NCBI GenBank assembly: GCA_964023205.1
Contig: OZ026844.1
Location: forward strand, 32,225,326 to 32,289,325
Reading direction: 5' to 3'
DNA from: Lutraria lutraria
Taxonomy: Eukaryota > Mollusca > Bivalvia > Venerida > Mactridae
DNA length: 64,000 nucleotides
Shown: positions 1-12,500 of the stretch, in pieces
Numbering within the stretch: position 1 is the first letter of the stretch
Layout of the letters: each line of letters starts with the position of its first letter
Program-made: the position numbers and the translations under genes
Notes under the pieces: model-generated
The model's database searches: none
The model's input: the letters and a program-made list of their open reading frames with translations, nothing else
Told to the model about the DNA's origin: nothing

Positions 1-56
1 AAATGAATTTTGATGGGCGTATTTTGTGACCTGGCACTCTTGTTTTATTTGAAATG
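1..56 (+). mobile_element. 3' end of the ACGCCC-type interspersed repeat
   Basis: AAATGAATTTTGATGGGCGTATTTTGTGACC is nearly identical to 29174-29222, the tail of the better-preserved copy at 28957-29222. The rest of this copy lies upstream of the window. Confidence 0.75.
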
Positions 57-65
57 AAATTTAAG

Positions 66-300
66 GGGGCTACATGATCCAGTGGTTACGGTCTTTGACT
101 AGTTGTCACAAACCTCGCATTGCTGCGAGTCTGAACCCACATTGGACCAGTCAGATTTTACATGTAAGGAAGCTGCTCAGTTAACTTGGGAAAGGTTGAT
201 CATTCTACCCATGTATATACCTAGGATCTTCCTCTACTGTTAATTGTGTGAAAGTTGCCAAATTACCCCAGCTGTTACTCCAAATAAACAAATAATTGAA
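66..300 (+). mobile_element. tRNA-derived SINE (bivalve type)
   Basis: A-box-like TGATCCAGTGGTTACGG and B-box-like GAGTCTGAACCC are about 50 bases apart, followed by a body (GGAAAGGTTGATCATTCTACCCATG, GATCTTCCTCTACTGTTAA) that I recall from bivalve V-type SINEs. The 3' end is not sharp. Confidence 0.6.
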
Positions 301-351
301 ATGAAAGTTCAGAAGAGTCTTGTATCTATGAAGTTTGTCTTTTACTTTCAG

Positions 352-510
352 GGATTTACCGCTGGCAATGAAAAACTGACATTTTCATTTGACCAAGTAC
401 AGATTTATGCAGATGGTAAATTGTCCTCAACTTTTGTTGATGAAGAGTCACCATCATTAATCCTGCAAATAACAACACTTTTAAGACTCCATGCTGGTTC
501 TAAAATAGAA
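352..510 (+). CDS. Exon 1 of window (phase 0-0): beta-rich part of a glycine repeat
   Basis: Acceptor TTTTACTTTCAG, donor GAA|GTAAGG, 53 codons. FSFDQV matches the FDEV motif of segment a in later repeats, so the window opens inside a repeat and not at the protein start. No methionine near the start could act as an initiator. Confidence 0.8.
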
Positions 511-3500
511 GTAAGGCATTTTGATTTGTCTATAATATTATGCTATCAAACTGATCATAATTTGATCTTGTGTAAAAGCCTGTAATTTATCTTTTACTAA
601 TCTAATAACACCTACATTTACATGGAGAGCAATATAATGATATTCAGCGTCTCAAAAATTAATTCATTTGTCCAAGGTGTTGTGCTTGCTGGTTATTGTG
701 AAGAATGGGAATGTTTCAACATCATGGTGGTTCTCTCCTTACTTGTGATCAGTTGTGATAATTGATATATAGTTCATGAATACTAAATTTCTGTTTCAGG
801 CACCATGGGTGAAAGTTGATGCAAATACAGGCACCATACAGATAGACGCAGCAAGTATGATAAATGCTAGTGAATCAGCACCTAGTTACCTGAAACAAAG
901 TGGGGTGAAAACAGATGAAGGAGGTGATTGTACATTTTATACTTATAATATCTCATCTTAATTAAATGGTTTTGCATTATGATGTTGCAGTTTACACTTA
1001 AGGCAAGCAGTGCTTGTGATTTTAATGATTTTTTTTTAATGATTCATTTATGCAATACAACATAATTATTTATTCCCTCAAATATGAAATATATGTGGAC
1101 TTTTTTTTATTCACACTTGTCGGTTGGCCAGTATGTCGGGTCGATATGTCAGTCCATGTGACTATAGACAAAATTTGTCATGGCAATTTCTCAGCAACTA
1201 CCTACAGGAATTCAATGAAACTTCACAGAAATGATAAGTAGAAAGCCTAGTTCTGCTTGCATTATGCAGGTTCTGTTTGGATTAATTTTCAATTAGTTAG
1301 TGTTTGGATTAATTTTAATGAGTTACGGCCCTTTGCTCCTTTTTATATAATGTATATATAGAAATTGTCCAGGGTACTTTTCAGCAACTATTTGCAGATA
1401 CCGAAAAATATATATACAAAAGTGACTGTTATAATATTATTTCCCTTTGTAAAATGTAACAGTAACTGTGTTAAGGTAGCATCTGGGGGTATTCATCACC
1501 TTTAGTGATAGTTCTAGTTCTTTTTTTATAAACATACATATGTTCTGTGTTATTAGGTGGCTCTGGAGCTGGTCACGGTGCTGCTGGGGGGAAAGGATCA
1601 TACCAAGATTATGTTGGACCGCCACCAGATGATGGTTCTATCTATACACCTACCCAATATGGTGGTAATGGAGGTGCAGGTGGTGGATCTACTCTCAATG
1701 TGAAATGTACATTCTCATCAGTACAAGAAGGAGGAAGAGGGGGTGAGGAAGTACTTACATCAACTCAAATTTTAATCACTGTATTACATAAACATGACAC
1801 AGCTTATATAAATTTATATCTTAAAATTTCTTTCTTATTGTAGCTACGTCCCAAGTAACAGATTATCCAATGTGAACAATACAGTGGAAAGGAATCAGGG
1901 CTATATCAAATTGCACTGTCATTGATTTAATATAGATTTGAGTTTAATCAAAATTTGTATGGTTTGTAGATCTGTTACATACTCACCTAGTGGTATGTCT
2001 GAACATTCCTTGGCTTATTACCATCCACTTGTGAAGTGTATTTAAAATTGAAGATATGATCGGTTTCGATAGGTTACACGGAAATGCTGGTCCATTCAAC
2101 TTACCAAGTTAATGTTGAATTTTGTCTTGAAATACAAAAGCTCCATTTACTGAGTGTTTGAAATAATGCTTTTCCTTAGTGGCATAAACAATTATGTGTA
2201 TGATATTTACAATACAGGTGGAGTGGTTGAACTTGTAGCCAACAATTTAATTCTTGATGGAGATTTGAATGTTGGAGGAGGTGATGCTGAAGGACCCAGG
2301 GGTGGTGGTGGAGCTGGGGGTAGTGTCTACATTCAAGTAAGTTTAATGCTTGCTTAGGTTTTGGATTACATTGAATACCATTGAAAGTTTATTTATGTCA
2401 TTAATGTACACATACGGTCTAACCTGTGAACAAAGGCCACCCATAGGACAGACAAAATGTGACCTTTATTGACAGGTTGCCTTTATTTGGAGGTCAGTTT
2501 GTTTTAAATAATGACAGTTTTTGAAAGAATGGTCTTTATTTACAAGGTGGCCTTTATTCGGAGGTTGCTGCTGGCACAGGTTTGACTGTATTTGCATTAT
2601 TGATTCAATACATATTGTTTGGCATCTATTTATTTTTTGTTATTTTCAAAGAACATTGTATAGCAGCCATTTCAGGTTTAATTTTCTGAAGTTCTGCATA
2701 ATTGCACATTACATACAGTAAAAAAAGAATTGTTAGTACAAGAAGTTAAAAAAGGTTGTTTTTTATGTGTGTGTCATCAAATAGGTATGTTTTTAGGCTA
2801 CAGAGATGTCTGGTGATGGAAGTATTGATGTTTCTGGTGGATCTATTGGTCCAGATCTAGGTATATGGACAACTGTAGCACCTCCGGTTACACCGGCACC
2901 TAACAACACTGATAATACAAACAGTACTGAGATTGATGAAACAGGTAAATTCTGCCATTTGAAGAATTATAGTTGAAGTTAATCTTGTTAAGCATATTTG
3001 ATGTCACTTATTGAGACTAACAAATTATATACAGTCAAACCTGTGAACAAAGGTCACCCTTGGGAAATAAAATATTGCCTTTATAGACAGGCAACCCTAA
3101 TTCGGAGGTCAGGTTGTTCTAAAATGATAATGACGGTTTTTAAAAGCATGGCTTTTATTCACAGGATGACCTTTATTTAGAGATGGCCCCTAACACAGGT
3201 TTGACTGTATTATAATCACATCAAATATTCATTATATGGTATGGTTGAATAATTAAATCATGTAATTATATAATTTTGTTCTATTGATGAATTATTCAGC
3301 CCCAGTACTGGATTTGGACACAAACTGTGTGGGAGGTGGAGGTGCAGGTGGAAGAGTTGCCCTGCATGTTGCTGTAGATACGTACACAGGAACGATCAGT
3401 GCTTATGGTGGATCTGGATATGAATGTGGTGGTGCTGGAACAGTTCTGAAATATAATACCGAAAGTGATTACAAAGAATTAATTGTTGATAATGAAGATG

Positions 3501-6500
3501 TCTGTACACCTCTATCATCTAGAGTAGAATGGTCACAGCTATCTGAAACACATAGAGGACAATTAAGTTTTCATACATGGATAGTTGATGAATCGCATGA
3601 ACACATTTTTGATGTAAGCCTATATTGTATAAATTTTAATGTCTGCATGGTGCTGTAAAATTGATATCCTAAATTTGTTGATTCTTTTACCTGGTAACCC
3701 TTCCATGCTCAGATGAGAAAAGTGCCAGATGAATATAATCCTAAGTGCACAAGAGTTTATTCATACTAAACAGAACTGCTTTTGGTCAGTCTACAGTCAA
3801 ACTTGAGAACAAAGGCCACTCTTGGGTAATACAAAATGTGGCCTTTATTGACAGGTGACTTTTATTTGGAGGTCAATTTGAACATGGTGATCAATCACTT
3901 TTTAAAAAGAATGGCCTTTATTCACAGTGTGGCCTTTATTCAGAGATGACCACTAACACAGGTTTGACTGTAATTTATAGATTTCACATTGACATTATGT
4001 CCATTCTTGAGAAATAGGAAATTTGTTATTTCTTATTTTGTACATATCTATTATGATCTATGTCAAATTTTCATATATCATTTTACAATAATGAATTCAC
4101 AAATGGTAATATTTTCATGGACATACCATAATTCAATAGCATAAAGTATGCTTATTCAATCATTAAATTTTCAGAATGTATATCTAAGTGGACAAGCACA
4201 ACTTGCTGTTTATAGGAAATATGAAGAGACATTTACACAGACAATCACAGTGAAAAAGACTTCTGGGAACAAATCTGGCATGTGGCATATAGGTATACTA
4301 AAATGTTACAATTTGCATTGAATTATTAAACTAAGGAAAGTTTGTGTTTTAATGAAATGTATGATGTATGATTTTTATGCCCCCGTATCGATAGATCGGG
4401 GGCATATTGTTTTTGGTCTCTCTGTTTGTCTGTCTGTTTGTACCAAACTTTAACCTTGCCTATAAAATCAAAATGCTTGCACCTACATTCATCAAACTTC
4501 ATATGTAGGTTCCTCATGACAACCTCTACAGGACCTGGGCATTTTCAGGTCAGTAGGTCAAGGTCACGGGTCATGGTGTTTAAAAAAATGTGTACATTTC
4601 TTTTAGGATACTACTCCTACATTTTTTTATGGGATTTTGACGAAACTTTCACAGACTTACCAAGAATTACTGCACATATATTCCGGGTTTTGTGATTTGA
4701 TCATGTTTGAAGGAATTATGGCCCTTTGTTTATTTTGTGCATTTTCAAGTTAAAGGGCACCCAGAGGGGGCATTGTGTTTTTGAAAAACATCTTGTTTGT
4801 TTTACATATTTCATGTTTATTAGTAGTTATAAACAGATCTACAAACTTCTATAAATATTTAATGATGAAATAATTCCCTACCAACCATGTCTCTTTATGT
4901 GAGAAAGTAGGCAATTGCTAATGGAGCATGGAAGTCTAGTACTGGTTCTTCATGGGAATGATGGTTAGGTGAACTGTCCGCCTCATATGACTCTTGACTG
5001 GTATGAAGAGGCGTAAAACTTGTAATAAACAAACAAATTAACTGTGTTTATGATGGAGGGATTATGGAAATCAAAATAAGCTTATACTCGTTGTCTGGTT
5101 AAACTAGGTCCACAACAAGAATTTGCTGCAAGTCTACCAGATGATAGTCCAGAACTTCAGTTTGGAATGTTTGTATATGAGAATGGTGTAATGTTAGCGG
5201 AACAAATTTTGACTGTTACTGGTATCACCATAGAGAATGAAGGAGCTCTGAGTGGTGTGGAAAATCTGGTGATAGGTCCTCAAGGAAAAATTATCCTCAG
5301 GTATCACATGAAGGTTCTCTCGTTTTATAATTCTGTGAATAATATTGAACAAATGAAATGTATTTGCTTGTTAAACAAACTTTTCATTTTTGGTATCTTG
5401 TCTGTTGCGTCTATAGCAGTAATTTGGTATATAGTATTTGTATTCATAAATTGGCTGTAATATCGACAGCAAAATTAGCTCAGTTGGTAGAGCATCTGAC
5501 TTGCAAGCAGGAGGTCGCGGGTTCGATCCCTACATCAGGTACATTATTTTCCCCCTGTTTTTACACATCGCTACATAAGGTGGTGAATGTATACATGTAT
5601 AACTGCAGCTTTACTGCCAAAATCAATACTGCAATGATAAAATGTAGCCTAATGTCTTAAAACAATTGTAATGCGATGGACTTAAATATATCATTAATAA
5701 GATTTGTTTTGTACAATACAGACCTGATACCAGTGGTAGTGTACCAGTGATCACATTTACATCAGTAACTGTACAAGGTGGAGGTACTTTAGTCATTGAA
5801 ACACAAGGTAATGGTATGAAATTGGTGGGTACAGATTTTACAGTACAAAGTGGTGGAACAGTGGAAGCTGATAATCTACATATAGAAGCAAACACTCTTA
5901 CTGTAGAAGACTCTGCATATATCAAGGCTGACAAATTGGTAAGTTTTTGTCCATTTTACTTAAATAAGGCCATCCTAAAAAAATGTTTGTTTGAGGTAAC
6001 CCTACCCAGAGAATTTTTAGTGGGTAGGTAAGTAGGAAATGGTTTTTTTTAACTTCAAGTACCCGTCAAAATGCTATTTATACATTGAAAAAATAAATGT
6101 TTACCCAAGAGACCAAAAAAAGTTGATTAGGGCCGATTCTGGTTAGGAGGTAATGTAACCACAAGCAAAATATTTTTTAACAATGGCCTAATGATTCTTG
6201 TTTATGAATGCCTGTTTTACAAGTTAATATGTGGTTGAAGATTTTGCAGAATGTTGAAGTAAAGCATGTACTGTGGTACTACTTGTGTATTGAAAACATG
6301 TTTAAATTGTTAACTGTTTATTTGCAGAACATGTTATTAATGGATACATTCTTATTTGACTTTAAGGCTGTCCACACTGATGGAGGGCCTGGCAAGGGTG
6401 AAGATGGTCGTGGCGCAGGACATGGCGGTCAGGGTGGTAAAGCTACTGATTCAGCTTTCAACCTTACAGTTACTACATACGGAGGTGGTTTGTATTATGG

Positions 6501-9500
6501 TAATGTGATAGAGCCTACATCATCTGGAAGTAATGGACTCTTTCAGGATTATACTGATAATGTGGAGGTGATTGGTGGTGGAGTCCTCAAGTTTGATATC
6601 TCTTCAACAGCCAATATCGATGGTAATTTATACATTGTTGGACGTCATTAATTTCAAGATATTTTATTTATTTTTAAGAAGAATTGACTTGCCAATGAAT
6701 TGTCATGTAGAACTTGATCCAAGCCAAACTGCCTCAAGAACGAATGTTTTGTTAATTAAATCTGAGTAATGTCCCTTGTCAGGAGCAGTTTTTTAAATTT
6801 CTAGCACATAATAATAATTTTATAATGATGAATACGGATGATTGTAAGCTATGTATGATTGATTGATGAACATGTCAAGTGAGATCTGTTATAATCAGTC
6901 CCCATATGTATCAAACATATTAAACATATTAATTAATTACAATAGAAATATGATAGTGTACAAACTTTATCATTATTGATGGTTATGATATATATCTTGC
7001 TAAGGAAAAGGGCTGTACTTATCATGCTTTTTTAATGCAACAAGCAGCCTATGCATCCAGCATTGAATTGATGAGACATTTACTTCATAAAACATTGTGC
7101 TTATTCCGTGAATCTTACATTGCTTTGTGTTTTTCCTTACAATATCTGCACAAGAATGAATTTTCTTTAATTAGTGAACCATTAACAGTCAATGAAGTTC
7201 ATACTTAATTGAGGATTTTGTATTTTATACTCTATTTCATCACATCTGTGAACATAAGACACCTGTCTACAAATAATACTGTATGGTTTTCTGCAGGTTG
7301 CCCTTTGTTCACAAGTTTGACATGACCTATTAACTTTTCATATTAAATCAATTTTGAACTCAGTAATAAGTGTGCTTGTGTTAATGCTGTATTTTTCATT
7401 GATTTTAGGAGTTATCAGCAGCAATGGAGAATCTGGTACAAGTCTTGCTGGTGGTGCCAGTGGTGGAAGTATTATATTGAATACTGTAACATTCAATGGA
7501 AAAGGAAAAGTCACTTCCAATGGTGGACAAGGTATGACCATGGTTCATTTGTTGTGTTTAAAGTAGAAAATTGTAATTTTTTTAAAGTGTGATAGTGTGA
7601 TAGTGAATGTATCTTAAAAAAAAGTGTGTTTCGAAAGTCTTATATATCATGTTTCTATGTCTTACATCATATATCATGTTTCTATAAAGGTTCATCAAAG
7701 TCTTACATCATTTATCATGTTTCTATGTCTTACATCATATATCATGTTTCTATAAAGGTTCATCCAAGTCTTACATCATATATCATGTTTCTATGTATTA
7801 CATCATATATCATGTTTCTATGTATTACATCATATATCATGTTTCTATAAAGGTTCATCAAAGTCTTACATTATATATCATGTTTCTATGTCTTACATCA
7901 TATATCATGTTTCTATGTCTTACATCATGTATCATGTTTCTATGTCTTACATCATATATCATGTTTCTATGTCTTACATCATATATCATGTTTCTATGTC
8001 TTACATCATGTATCATGTTTCTATAAAGGTTCATCCAAGTCTTACATCATATATCATGTTTCTATGTATTACATCATATATCATGTTTCTATGTATTACA
8101 TCATATATCATGTTTCTATAAAGGTTCATCAAAGTCTTACATTATATATCATGTTTCTATATAGGCTCATCCAAGTCTTACATCATATATCATGTTTCTA
8201 TGTCTTACATCATATATCATGTTTCTATGTCTTACATCATATATCATGTTTCTATGTCTTACATCATATATCATGTTTCTATAAAGGTTCATCAACTACT
8301 GGAGGTGGTGCTGGAGGTAGAATTGCTATTACATACACAGACTCTGAATATACAGGTACATATGTTGCCTATGGTGGTAGATCTACACACAGTACTGGTG
8401 GTGCTGGTACTGTCTATGTCAGTGCTAATGGTAAAACAAAGCTTTACATTGACAACAAGGAACCATATAATGTCCAGGTATGATTTCATTCCATCATACT
8501 GTTAGAGTAAATTATTTTTGTTTGTTGAAAATATATTCCATTCAGTTGACACAATAGCTCTAAAACAAGACTCATAGCCACAAACTCTTGTTGTCAGTTT
8601 TATGCATTATATTAAACAACCAACCTTATAACAGATGGTGCTAATGTACAGTTAGAATATAGGTACAAATCATTGGAGAGAATTCTTTTGTCAATCTCAA
8701 TTTTATTTGTATTAACTTAAGCTTATTAATGTCATCTTTGTTGAAGGCGACTGTGAGCAGTTATGATGTGACAGGCATTAAGAATTATGATTATGGACGT
8801 ACTTGGATTGTCTTTCCTGATTCTGGTTCCCTAACAGTGGACTTTGTTTACTTGTACAATGGAGCACATGTAGCACTGGAACCAGCTGAATTTCCAGACA
8901 GAGATGATTACAGTTTTACAACTGAAGGTTTCTATGGTGATGGCTTTGTTAAGGATGCTTCAAATTTAGGAACTATTCATACTGGTCCATATCAGACATT
9001 CACAGTCAGGTTGGTGATTTGATGTCATTATTTATGTAACAATGTCATTTAATGCATTTTTCTAGTTACTTTACATTATACGCTGTTCTTGATGTGGCTT
9101 GATTGAATATTTAGAATAGTTTTGATGCTTTACTTTACCTATTATATAAAAATTATCCCATACTGATCAATACTCTTTGAAAGCATTTTTAATTGTAAAA
9201 TGAATTTTGGAAAAAGAATTAGCAGACTATTTTCAGTGGCTTTATTTTAGCATGTTGTTTCTTCTGTTGACAGGGCTATAGATCTGTATTTCCCAGCTAA
9301 TGCTGTTGTGTATGAAAATGGTCTTCTGGAAATGCCATCTAAAGTAAAATGGTTCAACTCTGACAGTAAAATTTATGGAACTATTGGAGGTGTAACAGAA
9401 TTAACATTGATACAATCAGCACTAGATTTGAAAAATACCAGTAAAACACAGGTATAATGACATATCTTTATTCATTGAATAAAAGGAATCATATTGTTAA

Positions 9501-12500
9501 AATTGTCCCTGCTTTAAATTAGCCTTACTTGGAAATGCACAAAGCAAATTTGTTCATAATACAGTGCAACCTCCCTACTACAGCCAGCTATGAGAAGGAC
9601 AAAAATAGTTGTTGTCAGGAGGTGGCTGTTGATGAGAGGGTGAAAATAGAGTAAAATGTCAGTTTGGGTTACTAGTATACTGGCTGTAACAAGGAGGTGG
9701 CTGTTGTTCAGAGGTGACTGTTCATAGAGGTTAGTTACACTGTAAAACTCAATAATTAATGTTTTATGTTGTGACAGGGTAATAAATTAGATGGCAAACA
9801 CTCAATATCTACTGTCAATATAATGGCTGGAGGTATTATGAAGATGTCAGATGATATCCAGTATACTTTAGAAACCACGGATATACACATAGCTCCATCA
9901 GGAAAGATTGAAGCAAGTTCATTGACCATTATATCATCATCTGTTACAATAGAAGAAGGCGGTGTTGTAGATCTCAGTGAAACAGGATACATCAAATACG
10001 GACCAGGTATGGATTGAAGCCTTTCAAAATTTCAGTCTGATTACAATCATACCTCCAAACCTGCTACGCTATGAGGATCTGAGTGAGGAGTCAGATTGTT
10101 CAAAATTTATGCACTTATTTCTTAAAGTTTGTTCATAATTCCTTGCTTGTTACATTGACTCCCATAGAATTTTTTTATCATTAGTCATAATTATATTCAA
10201 ACAAATGCTTGATGAAAGAAATTGGATGTAATCAGATTTCCAGTATTAAAGATATACCTATTGATGTATTTTGAATCCCCCTACCAAAAGCCGAGTAGGA
10301 TATGACAATGGTGTCCACTCATCTGTCTCTCCAGGCAGAATGTTTGTTCAGAACATAGCTCCAAAGCCATATTTAGTAGTTACTTTTTAATCAAGTGAGA
10401 TGGCTATGAGATGAAATTTTTAGTTTAAGAACCACAACCCTGTGATATCAATTTTTTTTAATTATTGCCCTTTGCTTAATTTTTAAGATAACTGTAGTTT
10501 TGACTGCCGCATAAGTCAAGAACCATTTGAGATATTTATTGAAACTTGGACTTTGTGTGGCAGTGCAGAGCACAGGATTCATAACTCTGCCATAACTATT
10601 TTTCGAATTACAGTGTTCCCTCTCTTGAGCAACATTTTGCGGAGACCGGCAGATTGGTTGTTGTAGAGAGGGAGTTGTTGTAGAGAGGGAACAGTTCATT
10701 ACAGAAATCTGTATAGAACTGTATAGATATATGCGTTTATACATGTATAATGCATATTGTGTATGTTTATTCATATGCACTGAATCATTATACATGTTGT
10801 GTGTATAATTTCATTCATACAAAATACTGTACTTATTCATTTATTCAATTGTTAATGTAAACAAATCAACTTCATAGTTTTCGTTGGATTATGTTGTTTA
10901 TATATGTGCACAAATGGACTTTAAATCCTGTGTATTGTCCATGGCAGATGTATCAACTTTACTAAAAAGTAACAAAAGAACACATGACAGACAAAGTAAT
11001 GCAAGTCAACACAATTTTAATAATAGATAAATTTCAACTCATATAATAATAATTATTATTTATTTGTTTTATATATTTTATCCTCGTATCAATCAACTCT
11101 CGTAGTCTGCCATTAGCTCAGTCTTGTAACGCTTCTTACATTCCTGAAAAAAGAGGAAGGTATTTAATTAGGAAAGTTACGTATTGCTGCTCCAAAGTAT
11201 AAAACTATAATGTTAAAGAGACTTTCTTCAAATGTCATCAAACCAAACATTGCACGATACAACTTATACTTTTGGAGATGTGACTCTCGTCCACTTCACA
11301 CCAAAACAGTTTGCATTGTTTAATGAATGTTAATGGAAAAGAGTTGTTTTTAAATTTATTTTGCCAAGGGGCAATATAAAAATTATCACAAACAATTGAA
11401 CATCTATGTAGAGTCCCCCGTGTAGTCACACAAGAATAGCAACCCTTTGAAATAAATAACACGTACCCGTCATGTGTGAAAAACAATCGACACCAACAAA
11501 AAACAAAGATCCATCCGTTAGTCCATAATCAGTTAGTCGTCTTTGTATACAAACACGCTCAAAATATGCCTACGGCGATTACACATTCCTGGTTCCTGTA
11601 CAGTTAAATTTTAAACGCCCGAAGCGGAAACCAACACATGGCATAATGGGTTTCGGCGATTTCGGACTTTACCGATGTCGTTTGAGAGAGGTAATCTGCC
11701 GTACCGGTACGTACTTTCGACTGCCGTTTGTCGTTATAAGGAGTTGTCGTTCCTTAGAGGTAAAAATACGTGCAAATTGCAGGGGAGGAAAATGAAACGC
11801 CGTTGCAGAGAGGGAACCGTTGTAAGGAGGTGACGTTTCGAGAGGGAACACTGTATTGTCTTTTGTTTAATCTTACAGATTAATTATATCGCAGCATTAC
11901 TGGTATTCCAAAACTGTTTTAGATATTACTTGAAACTCAAAATTGAGTTAGAAGACAATGCCTAGAAGTATGGAACATAGGATTCATAACTCTGCTTTGA
12001 AAAATATTTTAGTTATTGCCCTTTGATCAATTCTTATGAAAAAGTTTCTCAGGAGCTTAACACAAAAACCATTTAGATATCTACATGAAACTTATAATAA
12101 TGTTAGATGGCAATGAGATGAAGTGTAGGGCCCATTTATCATAACACTAATGTAAATGCATTTGAGTTATTGCCCTTTATCTTAATTTTCTGCTGACCAC
12201 TATTCAAAGCCCTTGATGGTATTTGCCTGAAACTTAGTATGAAATTAGAGAGAAGAAGTTCAAGTTCAGAGTTCAAGTCCTGTAACCCCACATTTTTTCT
12301 TTAGTCGATGCCCTTTCTTTTATTTCAATGATAAATAGTTTTTACACTTGTAAGGAACAAGGAAGAATTCTCTATTTTTGACTTACCCTTTGACAGGGAA
12401 ATTGGCCATATCAGCAAGGGTTATAATTTCAATTTCATAATTTTTTAGGTTATTTACAAAATTATGGATCTGGCCACAGTGGAGAAGGTGGTGGATATTA

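Noticed and set aside
776..799. ATG at 776 as a translation start
   Set aside because: It lies in the intron just before a clear TTTCAG acceptor, and upstream exon 1 already carries repeat sequence.
4326..4695. Reading frames on both strands at the ATGCCCCC repeat
   Set aside because: They lie within an interspersed repeat and have no recognisable domain.
5469..5541. Functional tRNA-Ala(UGC)
   Set aside because: Poor acceptor pairing and no G3:U70 pair expected for alanine tRNAs.
7636..8286. Regular direct repeats that might suggest a CRISPR array
   Set aside because: Units are contiguous without unique spacers and lie in an animal intron; it is a minisatellite.
8064..8286. Hydrophobic nonapeptide reading frame as part of the standard protein
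   Set aside because: It comes from a 27-bp array and exists in several frames; the repeat alignment supports a start at 8287. Kept only as a possible alternative exon.
11238..11851. Minus-strand reading frames inside the 1.24-kb element as a transposase
   Set aside because: All are under 85 codons and show no DDE or helix-turn-helix pattern.
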